Positions 1 through 8,784 are shown, numbered from the stretch's first letter. The stretch: DNA of 64,000 nt from JANYGM01 sp043764015 (GCA_043764015.1 JAYUKY010000105.1:1-64000); one strand, 5' to 3'. Numbers and translations are program-made. Notes: generated by a model from the sequence alone, not told the origin.

Positions 1-204
1 GGCTATATTATTTATACATTCAAAATTAGTTAAAATACTGATAATGATATTTTTAAAATTAGTTGAATATATAATCTACCCAGTCCTAGCACTTATATAG
101 AACAATATACATAAGCAAAAAATACATTAGTTGTTGCAGTTCTTTATTGGTCTCGCTACGCTAAAACACCAACAAAAGCATTAAAATATTTGCTTAATTA
201 TCAC
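1..204. other. Non-coding left edge
   Basis: No supportable gene is seen in this AT-rich stretch on either strand. It ends in a strong hairpin with a T-run, so it is probably the 3' untranslated tail of a gene lying to the left of the window. Confidence 0.4.
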
Positions 205-247
205 AAGGTTATAAAAATACTTCTACATTTTTATAACCTTTTTTTTA
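205..247 (+). terminator. Rho-independent terminator
   Basis: A perfect 14-bp inverted repeat (arms 205-218 and 227-240) with an 8-nt loop is followed by a run of seven T. No gene in the window ends just upstream, so it probably terminates a transcript entering from the left edge. Confidence 0.75.
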
Positions 248-275
248 TAAAACTTTTTTTGTAAAGATTCCGTAC

Positions 276-283
276 TATCTTTG
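276..283 (+). promoter_or_regulatory. Bacteroidota -7 box
   Basis: TATCTTTG fits the TAnnTTTG -7 consensus of Bacteroidota promoters and lies 62 bp before the ATG at 346. The nearest TTTG (258-261) is only 14 bp away, shorter than the usual ~19, so the -33 box is uncertain. Confidence 0.5.
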
Positions 284-345
284 TGAAATATTAGTAAGTA
301 TCTATTTAGTGCTTTAAATTATTTAAAACTAAAAACCAATTATTT

Positions 346-864
346 ATGAAAAATAAAATTTTCGCTATTGCAATGTTTTTTTTAGCGTTTGTTACGCTAT
401 CAAGTTTTGCGCCAATGTCTGCGCCAAATGCTACTAAAACCACTATAACAGAAGTTTCTTCTGATGTAACCAACCCCAAAGTTGATAAAAAAGCTAAAAG
501 AATGCAAAAATTGCTCAACAGCAAAGCAGGCAGATGGCTACTTGCAAAGGTGCAAAAAGGTATGGAAAAACGCCACGAAAGACTTTCTAAAAGGCTTGCT
601 ATTGCTGAAAAAGCAGGCGACACAAAAAAAGTGGATAAAATCAAAAATCAAATGAACGCAAAGGCGGGCAACCTAAAGCAATTAGCTAAATTTTTGATTA
701 TTGGTGGACTTATTTGTATGCTCCTTGCCGTTTTATTAGGTGGCTTGGGTTATGGTTACAAAAATGGTAATTATGGTGCTGGGAGCTTCTTTTGGGCAAT
801 AGGTACGCTTGCCGTTGTGGTAGGGCTTATTATTCTTCTGCTTGCTTATTTTGACGTAATCTAA
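346..864 (+). CDS. Uncharacterised inner-membrane protein with signal peptide
   Basis: The 172-residue product has an N-terminal hydrophobic signal or anchor (about residues 4-24). A strongly basic, Lys/Arg/Ala-rich helical stretch (about 45-110) with coiled-coil-like spacing follows. Two transmembrane helices sit near the C-terminus (about 116-136 and 148-170), the first rich in Gly. The layout resembles small Bacteroidota membrane proteins of unknown role. It is a single-gene unit, with a -7 box upstream and a strong hairpin terminator just after the stop. I do not recognise a family and assign no function. Confidence 0.8.
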   Translation: MKNKIFAIAMFFLAFVTLSSFAPMSAPNATKTTITEVSSDVTNPKVDKKAKRMQKLLNSKAGRWLLAKVQKGMEKRHERLSKRLAIAEKAGDTKKVDKIKNQMNAKAGNLKQLAKFLIIGGLICMLLAVLLGGLGYGYKNGNYGAGSFFWAIGTLAVVVGLIILLLAYFDVI

Positions 865-880
865 GCATCTTTCTGATAAT

Positions 881-930
881 AAATAAAAAATCCTAATAGA
901 ATTCTCACTCTATGAGGATTTTTTATTTAT
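881..930. terminator. Hairpin terminator after the 172-aa gene
   Basis: Arms 881-899 and 910-928 pair at 18 of 19 positions around a 10-nt loop. An A-run on one side and a T-run on the other make it usable in both directions, though the + gene ending at 864 is the only close candidate. Confidence 0.75.
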
Positions 931-1019
931 TAGTGGCGCAACAACAATCATCAAAGACCATCTTCTCTACTAACATTCCTCTTTTTCATAAAAAATTTGC
1001 ATCTTTTTAGTCAAAAATT

Positions 1020-1307
1020 CTACTTTTTTGTCATATTTTTGACTGCAACAGCCGTAGTGGTACGTTTATCAGCAAATTTTCTATATTTTTTGCTAATAAC
1101 GTGCATTTCTCTGGTATTTGTTACTATTTCTAGCACCAAAAGATTAGCATATCCTTCAGGAAACTCATCTTTTACATCATTTACTTTAGCATTTAAGGCA
1201 AAAGCATCAGCAGGATTAGCCATTATCTCTAAAAAACCACCCAATAAATCAAATTGAATAGTCAATTTTACAAATAATGGGTGAAACAATTTATCCAAAA
1301 TACGCAT
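1020..1307 (-). CDS. Hypothetical protein, 95 aa
   Basis: A small protein of mixed character without signal peptide or membrane helix, and with a Lys/Arg/Thr-rich C-terminus. The ATG at 1307 follows a purine-rich stretch (AAGAAG-type) that can act as a ribosome binding site. It lies 30 bp downstream of the 129-aa gene on the same strand, so the two are probably co-transcribed. An overlapping + strand frame (997-1257) is Phe/Leu/Ser-rich and looks like a shadow. I recognise no family. Confidence 0.6.
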   Translation of the reverse strand: MRILDKLFHPLFVKLTIQFDLLGGFLEIMANPADAFALNAKVNDVKDEFPEGYANLLVLEIVTNTREMHVISKKYRKFADKRTTTAVAVKNMTKK

Positions 1308-1337
1308 CTCTTCTTACTTTTTTCTTCTTCTTTTGAG

Positions 1338-1727
1338 TTATTTTTTAGGATTCAGATACTCTTCTTTGATAATTTCAGACTCCTCAAATAAAATTTCTGC
1401 CTCTGCATTCAAAATTTGCCCTCTCTTAACCAAATTTTCAGTTTTTTGAGTGCGTGACGCTACATCACGCAGGCTTATACTAAGTTTTTTTGATATTTTT
1501 TTGTTGCTTTTTACTAGCATTTTGAGTTCTTTGATAAAATTATCTATTTTTTTGTCAAAAATATCTAGTTTTCCATACAAAACATCTTTTTCAATACTCA
1601 AATACTCATATCTTTCATTAAAAAAATTAAAGTAATCCCTAATCTTGTAATTAAACGAGGTCAATAATTTTACTTCAATATCTAATTTTAAACTTAATTC
1701 TTTTAATGTTGTACTAATGTTTGCCAT
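1338..1727 (-). CDS. Hypothetical coiled-coil protein, 129 aa
   Basis: The product is rich in Lys, Glu, Leu and Ile. Heptad-like spacing over most of its length (about residues 40-115) suggests an extended coiled coil. There is no signal peptide or membrane helix, so it is probably cytoplasmic. It is the first gene of a likely two-gene unit with the 95-aa gene downstream. No enzymatic motif is visible and no family is recognised. Confidence 0.65.
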   Translation of the reverse strand: MANISTTLKELSLKLDIEVKLLTSFNYKIRDYFNFFNERYEYLSIEKDVLYGKLDIFDKKIDNFIKELKMLVKSNKKISKKLSISLRDVASRTQKTENLVKRGQILNAEAEILFEESEIIKEEYLNPKK

Positions 1728-1802
1728 ATTTTATAATTTTTAAGTGCTTATTTTAAGTTATTTTTGCATTGTTCCAATTTGAGGAGCTAAGAGGCTTATT
1801 TT

Positions 1803-4800
1803 TTATCTCAAAACTTGCACAAAACCTTTGCATTCTACCCCAGAAGGAGAGGTAATTAGATAATAATATGTCCCAGCATCTAGCCCTTCTCCCCATTCTC
1901 CCTTATAATCATCATTTGTATAGAGTTTTTTACCCCAACGGTTGAACATTTCTAACTTATATTTGCCCAAATTATCTGGCAAAACAAACTTTTCATTCTT
2001 TCCTTTCTCATCAGGCGTGATAACATTCGCCACAAACTCCGTAGAAGTTCCCACAGTAACAGTACGAGTAATAGTTTGACTGCAATTAGTCATAGTATTT
2101 GTCCCAGTTATGGTTATTGTATAGACTCCAGCCACATTTCCATAAAAATAAGGCGGAGGATTAAGCCCTGTTACAACTGTTCCATTCCCCATGTTCCACG
2201 TCATAGCGTCTATTCCTTTTGTTTTGTTTCTAAAACTTACTGATGTAGTTAAATTACATTCTCTTGCGACCAAAAGCTCCACATCTAAGACTACTGCGGG
2301 GTTTACTTTCACTTTAATAGGTATCTTTTTAAGGCAATTTCCATCTTTTATGGTTACTGTATAGGTTGTATCTTGCGTTGGGCGGACTTGCAAACTCGGA
2401 CTATTAACATTAAAAGGACTAACAAACGTGGTCATATCTCCCTCCCAAAGATAAGTAGTTGCACCAGACGTATTTAAAGCTGTTGCCTGAAGATTTATGA
2501 GATTATTATCAGCACAAACAACTAATCTATCCGCTTTTGCAGTAAAAATAGGTAGAAAAACATTGAAAATTTCCTCCTGAACAGCGTTCTGCACACAAGA
2601 AGCTTGGCTACTTACAGTCAAACGAACCAAATAACTGCCTTCTCCTTGCAAATTAAACTGCACAGTAGGCTGTTGGAGAATAGTTGCAATCAAAATACCT
2701 GCTTTAAATACTTCCCATTTGGTATTATCAGCCCCAGTTGTAAGTGATTTGAGCGTAACAACGTCTGAACAAACCTTACGAGTTGTTAAAATACTCACGC
2801 CAGCATCTAAAATATCCAAAGCTATCTTTAATCCAAACTCAAATTTGAAAGCCGCATTATTACAATTCCCTGAATTATGTGTAATGGGCGTTGTTACAGG
2901 GAAATTTACAGTTCCAGAAGGCAGACTTCCACCATTTCTTTCCTTACAAGAACATACAGAATGATAAACCGCTCCATCTTTAGAGAACCGACACGTTCCG
3001 CCATCTACGTGGTCGCTTACAGTAGTCGTACCACTCCCAAAAAAGCTCGCATAAAGCAGTGAAGCAGCCCTTGGAGCAAGTACCATAAAGTAAAAATTAT
3101 GCCCAGAAGTTGTTGATTGGCGCGCATCAAGCGTCACAGGCAGTCCAAAAGTCCGTTGTCCAGAATTTGGTCTAGATGGAATGGGTTGATAGTTATCTTT
3201 TTCACTATTTGTAATCCCGCCCCAGCCCGCAATATATATATTATTACATTGATTAACCAAAAAAGCTGTTGGAACTATATTAGGACGAATATTATTAGGG
3301 TTATTATTAGGTGAACCTATTGTTGTAGAGAAAGAGTTAGTATCTATTTGAAGATTTGAATTTATTTTTTGAACAAAAATACCCCCATTAGCATTTGTAT
3401 AAAGCCCCGCAGTAACTGGATAAGCCCCAAAAGTCTGTCCGCAAGCCAAAATATTATCTTGAGTATCTATATCAATGAAAAAAACTTGGTCTGCTTGGGT
3501 TGTTCCAATGTAAGTTCCTGCTAAAAAGCCTCCTGCAGCATCATATTTGATTATAAATCCGTTATCAGATTCTGTATTTAGCGCATTTGGTTTGATAACA
3601 CCAGATGTTGTAGGCAAATTTGTACTTGTGGTACCGCCTGCTACGCATACTTGACCCAAAGAATTGAGCTTTACAGAGTAAATAGCATCAAAAGTATTGC
3701 CTGATAGGTATTTTCCCCATATAATAGCAGTTAAATTACTGTTTAATTTGACTAAAAGACCGTCATAAATGCCTGAAAGACTGCCTGTAACGCCTGTTAT
3801 ACTGGTTGAATTAGTCAAACTTCCTATAAATACATCTCCAGAAGCATCTGTAATAATATCTCCTCTAAATTCATCTCCATAATTCATTATAAAAGTAGTA
3901 GAATTAGTGTTTATTCCCTCTACTCCATTCCCACCAAGATAAGTACAAGCTAAAAGTTGCGTTCCTGAAGGGTTTATTTTGGCTATAAATAAGTCTGCGC
4001 CTGCTGTAAAGTCCATTCCATCAACTGCTTGACTGTCTGTGAAGTTAGCATTAGTCCCTCCAGCAAAAGAATTATCTAAACATCCTGCTGTTGTAGGTAA
4101 ATTAGTAGAACTTGTAGTCCCTAAAATGAGTAAATTATTGTCTTTATCTACTACAAAGCTATTAGGAAGCTCTGTTCTGTCCCCTCCAAAGAAAGAAATA
4201 TACAAACGTGCACCAGTATTACCGTTATACTTGATAATTCCAACGTCTGTACTTAATGAACCATTCCCTGAAGGAGAATTATTACCCGCTCCACGAGGTG
4301 CGTTTTGAAAAACTCCGACTGTAACAGGGAAACTTCCGCCAAAAACAGTGCCACCAGCATATAAATTACCATCATTATCAGGTGTTGCAGTATTCCCCCA
4401 GTTATCAGAAACTGCACCAGAATAAGAAGAGAATACTAGAGACGGGTCAATAACCAAATTATGCGCTTTATCATAGCCTTCATACAAATCAAAAGTAACA
4501 ATATTGTCTTTTAACTTAAAACGAGAGGCTACAAAGGTCGTGATTCCATTTATAATTTGATAACAATATGGTTGTTTTTCTGTCATAGTACCTAATGAAG
4601 TCGTAATAACGAGTTCATTTTGAGCATTTATGTGTAAACTACTAGCGTGTTTGTAATTCATTCTTATATTTTTAGGGTTTGCACCTACTTTTACAAGAAA
4701 TTCATATTTAAGAAGGGCGTTTTTTTCGTAAATAACAAGGTCAGTACCTTTATATATGTCTTTATAAGCTACTTTTTGATAAGAAGGAACGCTACTTACC

Positions 4801-5261
4801 CATTTTTCAGGCTGATTTCCTAGAAAATAGTTGTATTTTTCTGGTAATTCTTCTGATGTTTGGGTATTTATTACAGGATTTGCACCTTCAAAAGTTACTG
4901 TAAAGCTGTGGCATTTCAAACCTTCCTGCATAAGTTTTAAAGTTTGAGGGGTTTTTTTAGTTGCGTGATCTGCAAAGTATTTACTATCATAAAAAGAGTA
5001 TTGAATTTCATTCTTTTTAAGAAACATAAAGCCACTAGGAACGGCAGCACGATATAAAACACTTGCGTCCCATTGATTTTTGTTTTGAATAAACTGAACA
5101 GAACTAAAATGTGGATTATTTTCGTTAGAAATTTCTTGTTTTTTAATGCTTGCAAGAACTTCATTGACATTTTTTTGGGTAATTTTTTGCTGATTTTTCT
5201 GCCCAAAAACAACTAAAAAAGCCATTATTTGGAGGAGTAGAAATATTTTTAAAACTTTCAT
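1803..5261 (-). CDS. Giant secreted SBBP-repeat protein with T9SS type B sorting domain
   Basis: The 1152-residue product begins with a signal peptide (about 1-20). A DUF7948-like N-terminal region (about 50-270) follows, then a long series of SBBP-type beta-propeller repeats (about 280-800) with recurring LGG-like and Asp-Gly-Asn blocks. PKD/Ig-like modules occupy about 850-1060. The last ~80 residues form a gliding-motility-associated C-terminal domain: ITPDEKGKNE, then FNRWGKKLY, then AGTYYYLI, ending in VLR. That domain is the known signal for type IX secretion to the cell surface in Bacteroidota. The sequence therefore supports a large surface or secreted adhesin-like protein; its ligand is unknown. 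It appears monocistronic. Confidence 0.9.
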   Translation of the reverse strand: MKVLKIFLLLQIMAFLVVFGQKNQQKITQKNVNEVLASIKKQEISNENNPHFSSVQFIQNKNQWDASVLYRAAVPSGFMFLKKNEIQYSFYDSKYFADHATKKTPQTLKLMQEGLKCHSFTVTFEGANPVINTQTSEELPEKYNYFLGNQPEKWVSSVPSYQKVAYKDIYKGTDLVIYEKNALLKYEFLVKVGANPKNIRMNYKHASSLHINAQNELVITTSLGTMTEKQPYCYQIINGITTFVASRFKLKDNIVTFDLYEGYDKAHNLVIDPSLVFSSYSGAVSDNWGNTATPDNDGNLYAGGTVFGGSFPVTVGVFQNAPRGAGNNSPSGNGSLSTDVGIIKYNGNTGARLYISFFGGDRTELPNSFVVDKDNNLLILGTTSSTNLPTTAGCLDNSFAGGTNANFTDSQAVDGMDFTAGADLFIAKINPSGTQLLACTYLGGNGVEGINTNSTTFIMNYGDEFRGDIITDASGDVFIGSLTNSTSITGVTGSLSGIYDGLLVKLNSNLTAIIWGKYLSGNTFDAIYSVKLNSLGQVCVAGGTTSTNLPTTSGVIKPNALNTESDNGFIIKYDAAGGFLAGTYIGTTQADQVFFIDIDTQDNILACGQTFGAYPVTAGLYTNANGGIFVQKINSNLQIDTNSFSTTIGSPNNNPNNIRPNIVPTAFLVNQCNNIYIAGWGGITNSEKDNYQPIPSRPNSGQRTFGLPVTLDARQSTTSGHNFYFMVLAPRAASLLYASFFGSGTTTVSDHVDGGTCRFSKDGAVYHSVCSCKERNGGSLPSGTVNFPVTTPITHNSGNCNNAAFKFEFGLKIALDILDAGVSILTTRKVCSDVVTLKSLTTGADNTKWEVFKAGILIATILQQPTVQFNLQGEGSYLVRLTVSSQASCVQNAVQEEIFNVFLPIFTAKADRLVVCADNNLINLQATALNTSGATTYLWEGDMTTFVSPFNVNSPSLQVRPTQDTTYTVTIKDGNCLKKIPIKVKVNPAVVLDVELLVARECNLTTSVSFRNKTKGIDAMTWNMGNGTVVTGLNPPPYFYGNVAGVYTITITGTNTMTNCSQTITRTVTVGTSTEFVANVITPDEKGKNEKFVLPDNLGKYKLEMFNRWGKKLYTNDDYKGEWGEGLDAGTYYYLITSPSGVECKGFVQVLR

Positions 5262-5377
5262 AAGTGTATTTTAGCGACAAATAATAGGAATAATTACAAA
5301 TATCTCAATAAAAACTAATAAAACAATGCTTTCAATATTCTTTTTGTTTTTTTCTAAAAAAATGTTTTTTAATCTTG

Positions 5378-5385
5378 TATATTTG
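5378..5385 (+). promoter_or_regulatory. -7 box upstream of the oxygenase gene
   Basis: TATATTTG matches TAnnTTTG and points toward the + gene at 5540. Transcription from here would give a leader of about 150 nt that contains the whole MITE-like element at 5399-5525. No good -33 box is seen at the usual distance. Confidence 0.4.
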
Positions 5386-5398
5386 CGTTAGTGTTGAA

Positions 5399-5525
5399 GT
5401 ATGGGCTACGACTTTTGTTGTTGCCTCAAATGCGAAAGTAACACAATAAGTAACATTAGCAAATATTGTGCAAAAATAGCTTTTAAACCTATTCAAACAG
5501 GGCGACCACAAGGGGCGCACCCTAC
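5399..5525. repeat. MITE-like inverted-repeat element, copy B
   Basis: A 127-bp unit homologous to the copy at 49290-49413. Its right arm (5499-5525) closely matches the inverted ends of that copy, while its left arm (5399-5425) has decayed. The interior shares a TGCGAAAG-AACAC block, a TGCAAAA block and a CCTATTCAAA block with the other copy. It fills the gap just upstream of the oxygenase gene. Confidence 0.75.
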
Positions 5526-5539
5526 AAATTACAAATAAA

Positions 5540-6328
5540 ATGACAAAAGATTTTAATCCTATCATATTTGATGCTGCTTTTATAGACAAAACTACCACAG
5601 AATTTGCCACAGGAAAGCCTTATAAACATTTTGTGATTGATAATTTTCTAAATGAAAACTTTGCAAACCTGCTTCACGACAATTTTCCTACCGTAGAACA
5701 GCTTGGAAAGCACTATAAAGGACTTAATGAGAAGAAATCAGAGGGTGCAAACTTCAATGATTTCCACCCAGCCTTTACTGACTTGCGTAATTTGTTGATG
5801 TCTGACAAATTTGCTACCTTAATTGCCACTCTAACGGGAATTGAAGGCGTTTTTGTTACAGATGATAACCTTGGAACGGGCTTGCATCAGGGCGGGAATG
5901 GCAGTTTTTTGGATATTCATATTGATTTTAATATTCACGCAGAGAAAAACGTCCACCGCAGGCTCAATTTGCTGATTTATTTGAACAAAAATTGGCTTCC
6001 AGAATACAACGGTGACCTTGAAATGTGGAACGCTGATATGACTAAATTAGATAAAACGGTTGCGCCTTTGTTTAACCGTTGTTGTGTTTTTGAAACCAAC
6101 GAAATTTCATATCACGGCTATTCTAAAAAACTCAATCTTCCTGAAAACGTGACCAGAAAATCTATTTACTCGTATTTTTATACAGAAATTAGGGATAATT
6201 CTGTGGCTTATCACGACACAATTTTCAAGGCACGACCAGAAGAAAGCCTTGTAAAGAAGGTTGGGACGACAATTAAGGAGCGTTTGAAAAATTTTATTAA
6301 GGCGCAACTCAAAAAAATGCGAGATTAG
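5540..6328 (+). CDS. 2-oxoglutarate/Fe(II)-dependent oxygenase (prolyl-4-hydroxylase-like)
   Basis: The 262-residue product has the double-stranded beta-helix signature of the 2OG-Fe(II) oxygenase superfamily. An HID iron-binding motif lies near residue 135 (DIHIDFNIH). A second His (SYHGY, near 193) and a following Arg (about 206) fit the distal iron ligand and the 2-oxoglutarate carboxylate-binding residue. The family hydroxylates protein or small-molecule substrates with O2; the substrate cannot be read from the sequence. No signal peptide is seen, so it should be cytoplasmic. The C-terminal ~30 residues are very basic. The ATG at 5540 directly follows the MITE-like element. Confidence 0.85.
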   Translation: MTKDFNPIIFDAAFIDKTTTEFATGKPYKHFVIDNFLNENFANLLHDNFPTVEQLGKHYKGLNEKKSEGANFNDFHPAFTDLRNLLMSDKFATLIATLTGIEGVFVTDDNLGTGLHQGGNGSFLDIHIDFNIHAEKNVHRRLNLLIYLNKNWLPEYNGDLEMWNADMTKLDKTVAPLFNRCCVFETNEISYHGYSKKLNLPENVTRKSIYSYFYTEIRDNSVAYHDTIFKARPEESLVKKVGTTIKERLKNFIKAQLKKMRD

Positions 6329-6394
6329 ATAAGTTCTGAACGTATAAAATTATATTTTACAATGTTTATCACTTAAACATTAATTCTTATTTAG

Positions 6395-7816
6395 ATGTAT
6401 AAACTTACAAAAAAAACTGATATTCCAGCTATTTCTTACATCAAACTTCCTGCATCTAAAAGTGAAAGTAACAGAGTGCTTATTTTACAAGCACTTTTTT
6501 CCTTTTTTCAGAAAGATGATAGAAATATTGCTCTGAAACCTATTTTAAGGAATATTTCTGCCGCCAATGATACCGTTGTGATGCAAAATTTGCTAGAAAA
6601 AATAGCTAGAAATCAAACCACCCCCAACCCCTCCTTAGAAAGTAGGGGAGTTTTATCCCCCTCCTTACAAGGAGGGGCTAGAGGTGGTTTTAATTTTGAA
6701 AATCTAATACTTGATACACAAGATGCAGGCACTACATTTCGTTTTTTGACTGCTTTTTGTGTGGCTACACGCACCTATGCCACGCTCACAGGCACGCCAC
6801 GTATGCAAGAACGTCCTATTGGCATTTTAGTTGATGCGCTACGAGAGCTGGGTGCAGACATTGAATACCTGCAAAAAGATGGCTTCCCTCCTATCCAAAT
6901 CAAGTATTTTAAGCAAAAAACTAACCAAATCACACTTAAAGCTGATGTAAGTAGTCAGTTTATTTCTGCCCTACTGATGATTGCGCCAACACTTTCTAAT
7001 GGCTTGACTATCAATTTAATAGGTAAAATAAGCTCCAAACCCTACATAATGATGACTTTGGCACAAATGCAACACTTTGGCATTAAAAATACTTATAATA
7101 TTGACAATCAAAGTATTCGTATTTTATATCAAAAATATAAGATGTGGGATTTTTGGATAGAAAATGATTGGTCTGCAGCAAGTTATTGGTATTTGGTGGC
7201 GAGTTTGTGTCCTAATAAAGCCTTTATAATCAATGGTTTAAAAGAAATATCTTTGCAAGGAGATAGCAAAATAATTGAAATAATGCAACTATTTGGTGTA
7301 GAAACTATATTTTTTGAAAATAGTATAGAAATAAGAACCACCCCTAGCCCCTCCTTTGAAGGAGAGGAACAAACTCCCCTCCTTACTAAGGAGGGGTTGG
7401 AGGTGGTTTCTAATCCTATTTTTATAGATTTTTCAGATTGCCCAGATTTGGCGCAAACTATTGTAGCATTGTGTGCTATCAAGCGTATTACTTTGAAAAT
7501 GAGCGGTTTAGAAAGTTTAATTATCAAAGAAACAAATAGAATAGAAGCACTTAACAACGAAATAAATAAAATTGGTTGCAAGTTGTGCAAAGAAGATAAT
7601 TATTGGTACGTAAAACCAATATTGGATTTTAAAGGAGATTTTTCAAATATTGTTTTTAATACTTATGACGACCACCGTATGGCAATGGCTTTTGCACCTC
7701 TGGCACTCGTTTTGGATAACATCAGTATAGAAAACCCTAGTGTTGTCAGAAAATCTTATCCTAATTTTTGGGAAGAACTAGAGAAAGTTTGTTTTTTTGA
7801 CCACATAGACACATAG
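6395..7816 (+). CDS. aroA: 3-phosphoshikimate 1-carboxyvinyltransferase (EPSP synthase) with two in-frame insertions
   Basis: This enzyme joins shikimate-3-phosphate and phosphoenolpyruvate in aromatic amino-acid synthesis. Expected motifs are present: KSESNR at the N-terminus for substrate phosphate binding, DAGTTFRFL, RMQERPIG, SSQFISALLM, DFSDCPD (catalytic Asp), KETNRIEAL and YDDHRMAMAF. At 473 residues it is about 45-50 longer than usual. The excess lies in two Pro/Gly/Ser-rich stretches, about residues 75-98 and 315-338, each encoded by a palindromic repeat element. Both insertions fall between conserved core motifs, in probable surface loops, so the enzyme may still work. No other shikimate gene is adjacent. 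Confidence 0.93.
   Translation: MYKLTKKTDIPAISYIKLPASKSESNRVLILQALFSFFQKDDRNIALKPILRNISAANDTVVMQNLLEKIARNQTTPNPSLESRGVLSPSLQGGARGGFNFENLILDTQDAGTTFRFLTAFCVATRTYATLTGTPRMQERPIGILVDALRELGADIEYLQKDGFPPIQIKYFKQKTNQITLKADVSSQFISALLMIAPTLSNGLTINLIGKISSKPYIMMTLAQMQHFGIKNTYNIDNQSIRILYQKYKMWDFWIENDWSAASYWYLVASLCPNKAFIINGLKEISLQGDSKIIEIMQLFGVETIFFENSIEIRTTPSPSFEGEEQTPLLTKEGLEVVSNPIFIDFSDCPDLAQTIVALCAIKRITLKMSGLESLIIKETNRIEALNNEINKIGCKLCKEDNYWYVKPILDFKGDFSNIVFNTYDDHRMAMAFAPLALVLDNISIENPSVVRKSYPNFWEELEKVCFFDHIDT
6617..6688. repeat. Double-hairpin palindromic element inside aroA, copy 1
   Basis: Outer arms starting ACCACCCCC and ending GAGGTGGT enclose two mini-hairpins built from CCCCTCCTT and AAGGAGGGG-type segments. 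The 72-bp core is exactly 24 codons and is read without a stop, encoding a TTPNPS...GGARGG peptide. Confidence 0.85.
7337..7407. repeat. Double-hairpin palindromic element inside aroA, copy 2
   Basis: The same architecture as the copy at 6617-6688: ACCACCCC outer arm, two CCTCCTT/AAGGAGG mini-hairpins and a GGTGGT end. It has the same orientation and its first half is read in the same frame (TTPSPS...). The 71-bp core is translated through without a stop. Confidence 0.85.
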
Positions 7817-7830
7817 AAATGCAAAAAACA

Positions 7831-8193
7831 CTATTGTTTGCGCCAATAAAACAGATAAATCCACGCTACAACAATATTGTAACAACCAAAACCAAGAATT
7901 GTGCGAAAATTAACTATATTGTGGTCGTCAGAAAAGTAATAGCCAAGCAACACAAGCAATAAAAAAATTAACATTGCAATAATGTAAAAACTATACCATT
8001 TTTTGTAGCCATTTTTTGCCCATAATACAGCAAAATCTACAGATTGCCAAATACCTAAAATAGGCAAAAGATACAATAAGAAGATAGAAGCCCCCAACAT
8101 AGGCGTAACACCTAGTATGCAACAAATTGTGGCAAATACAAGCAAGGAAAGTTGCCCAAAAAAGTTGATAGTTTTTGCTGGATTATCTGGCAT
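7831..8193 (-). CDS. Hypothetical integral membrane protein
   Basis: Taking the ATG at 8193 gives 120 residues and avoids a 44-bp overlap with the upstream gene. The upstream gene's stop codon (8195-8197) lies one base before this start, so translation is probably coupled. Four hydrophobic helices can be drawn, separated by short charged loops, with a Tyr/Trp-rich C-terminus. No family is recognised. The pair with the secreted 144-aa protein is a likely operon. Confidence 0.7.
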   Translation of the reverse strand: MPDNPAKTINFFGQLSLLVFATICCILGVTPMLGASIFLLYLLPILGIWQSVDFAVLWAKNGYKKWYSFYIIAMLIFLLLVLLGYYFSDDHNIVNFRTILGFGCYNIVVAWIYLFYWRKQ

Positions 8194-8194
8194 T

Positions 8195-8629
8195 TTATTG
8201 TTTTTTAAAAGTGATTTTCTTGATAGTTTTAAAAACAATTTTCGTGCCTTTTTCTGATTCTGCCTCCAAAAAGCCTTCTTTTATTTCCAAAATATTGCTA
8301 TTTTTTCCTGTTGATACCACACAAATATGATGCCCCAAACCGCCCCAAAAGCCCGAACAAGCACTCAACGCATTTTTTGGTATTTGGTATTGAGATTGCG
8401 TAAATACTTGCTTTTCAAGCTCATTGAAATAAGACGTAGCTTTTTTTATCAAGGTTTTTTCTCCATTGACAACCAAATAAATTGTTGTTTCTGGCTTGTC
8501 TTCATCAAGTCCCTGTTTCTCAAATATCCAAGATATTTCAGGCGTTTTTGGAGTATTTTTTGATTTGTTTTGTGCAGAAATCTCTATGCAAAAGAAACAT
8601 AGAAAGTAAAGAATAAAAAGCTTTTTCAT
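8195..8629 (-). CDS. Hypothetical secreted protein, 144 aa
   Basis: The product has a clear signal peptide (Lys-Lys start, hydrophobic core, Ala-Gln at about 19-20). The mature region is polar and rich in Lys, Glu and Thr, so it is probably periplasmic. One stretch (about 88-108) holds two Cys and a Gly-Gly-Leu-Gly-His-His segment that might bind a ligand or metal, but this is only a suggestion. It is the first gene of a tightly packed pair with the membrane protein downstream. No family is recognised. Confidence 0.7.
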   Translation of the reverse strand: MKKLFILYFLCFFCIEISAQNKSKNTPKTPEISWIFEKQGLDEDKPETTIYLVVNGEKTLIKKATSYFNELEKQVFTQSQYQIPKNALSACSGFWGGLGHHICVVSTGKNSNILEIKEGFLEAESEKGTKIVFKTIKKITFKKQ

Positions 8630-8776
8630 TTTGTTTTTGATTTATTATTTGCGTAAAAATAGATTTTTTTGTGCAACTTAACAATAAAAATAAAAATATT
8701 TCTGAAAAATATTGAAAACTTACGTAAAATTAATGCAAAAACAGTTTTAGGAATTTTGTTTGCATCATTTTTGTTG

Positions 8777-8784
8777 TATCTTTG
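8777..8784 (+). promoter_or_regulatory. Promoter of the MbnP-like cluster
   Basis: TATCTTTG fits the -7 consensus. A TTTG at 8755-8758 lies 18 bp upstream, close to the usual -33 spacing. The box is 27 bp before the first gene's start codon. Confidence 0.6.

Noticed and set aside
997..1257. 86-aa + strand frame opposite the 95-aa gene
   Set aside because: Phe/Leu/Ser-rich composition is typical of a shadow; the - strand frame has a better ribosome-binding region and an operon partner.
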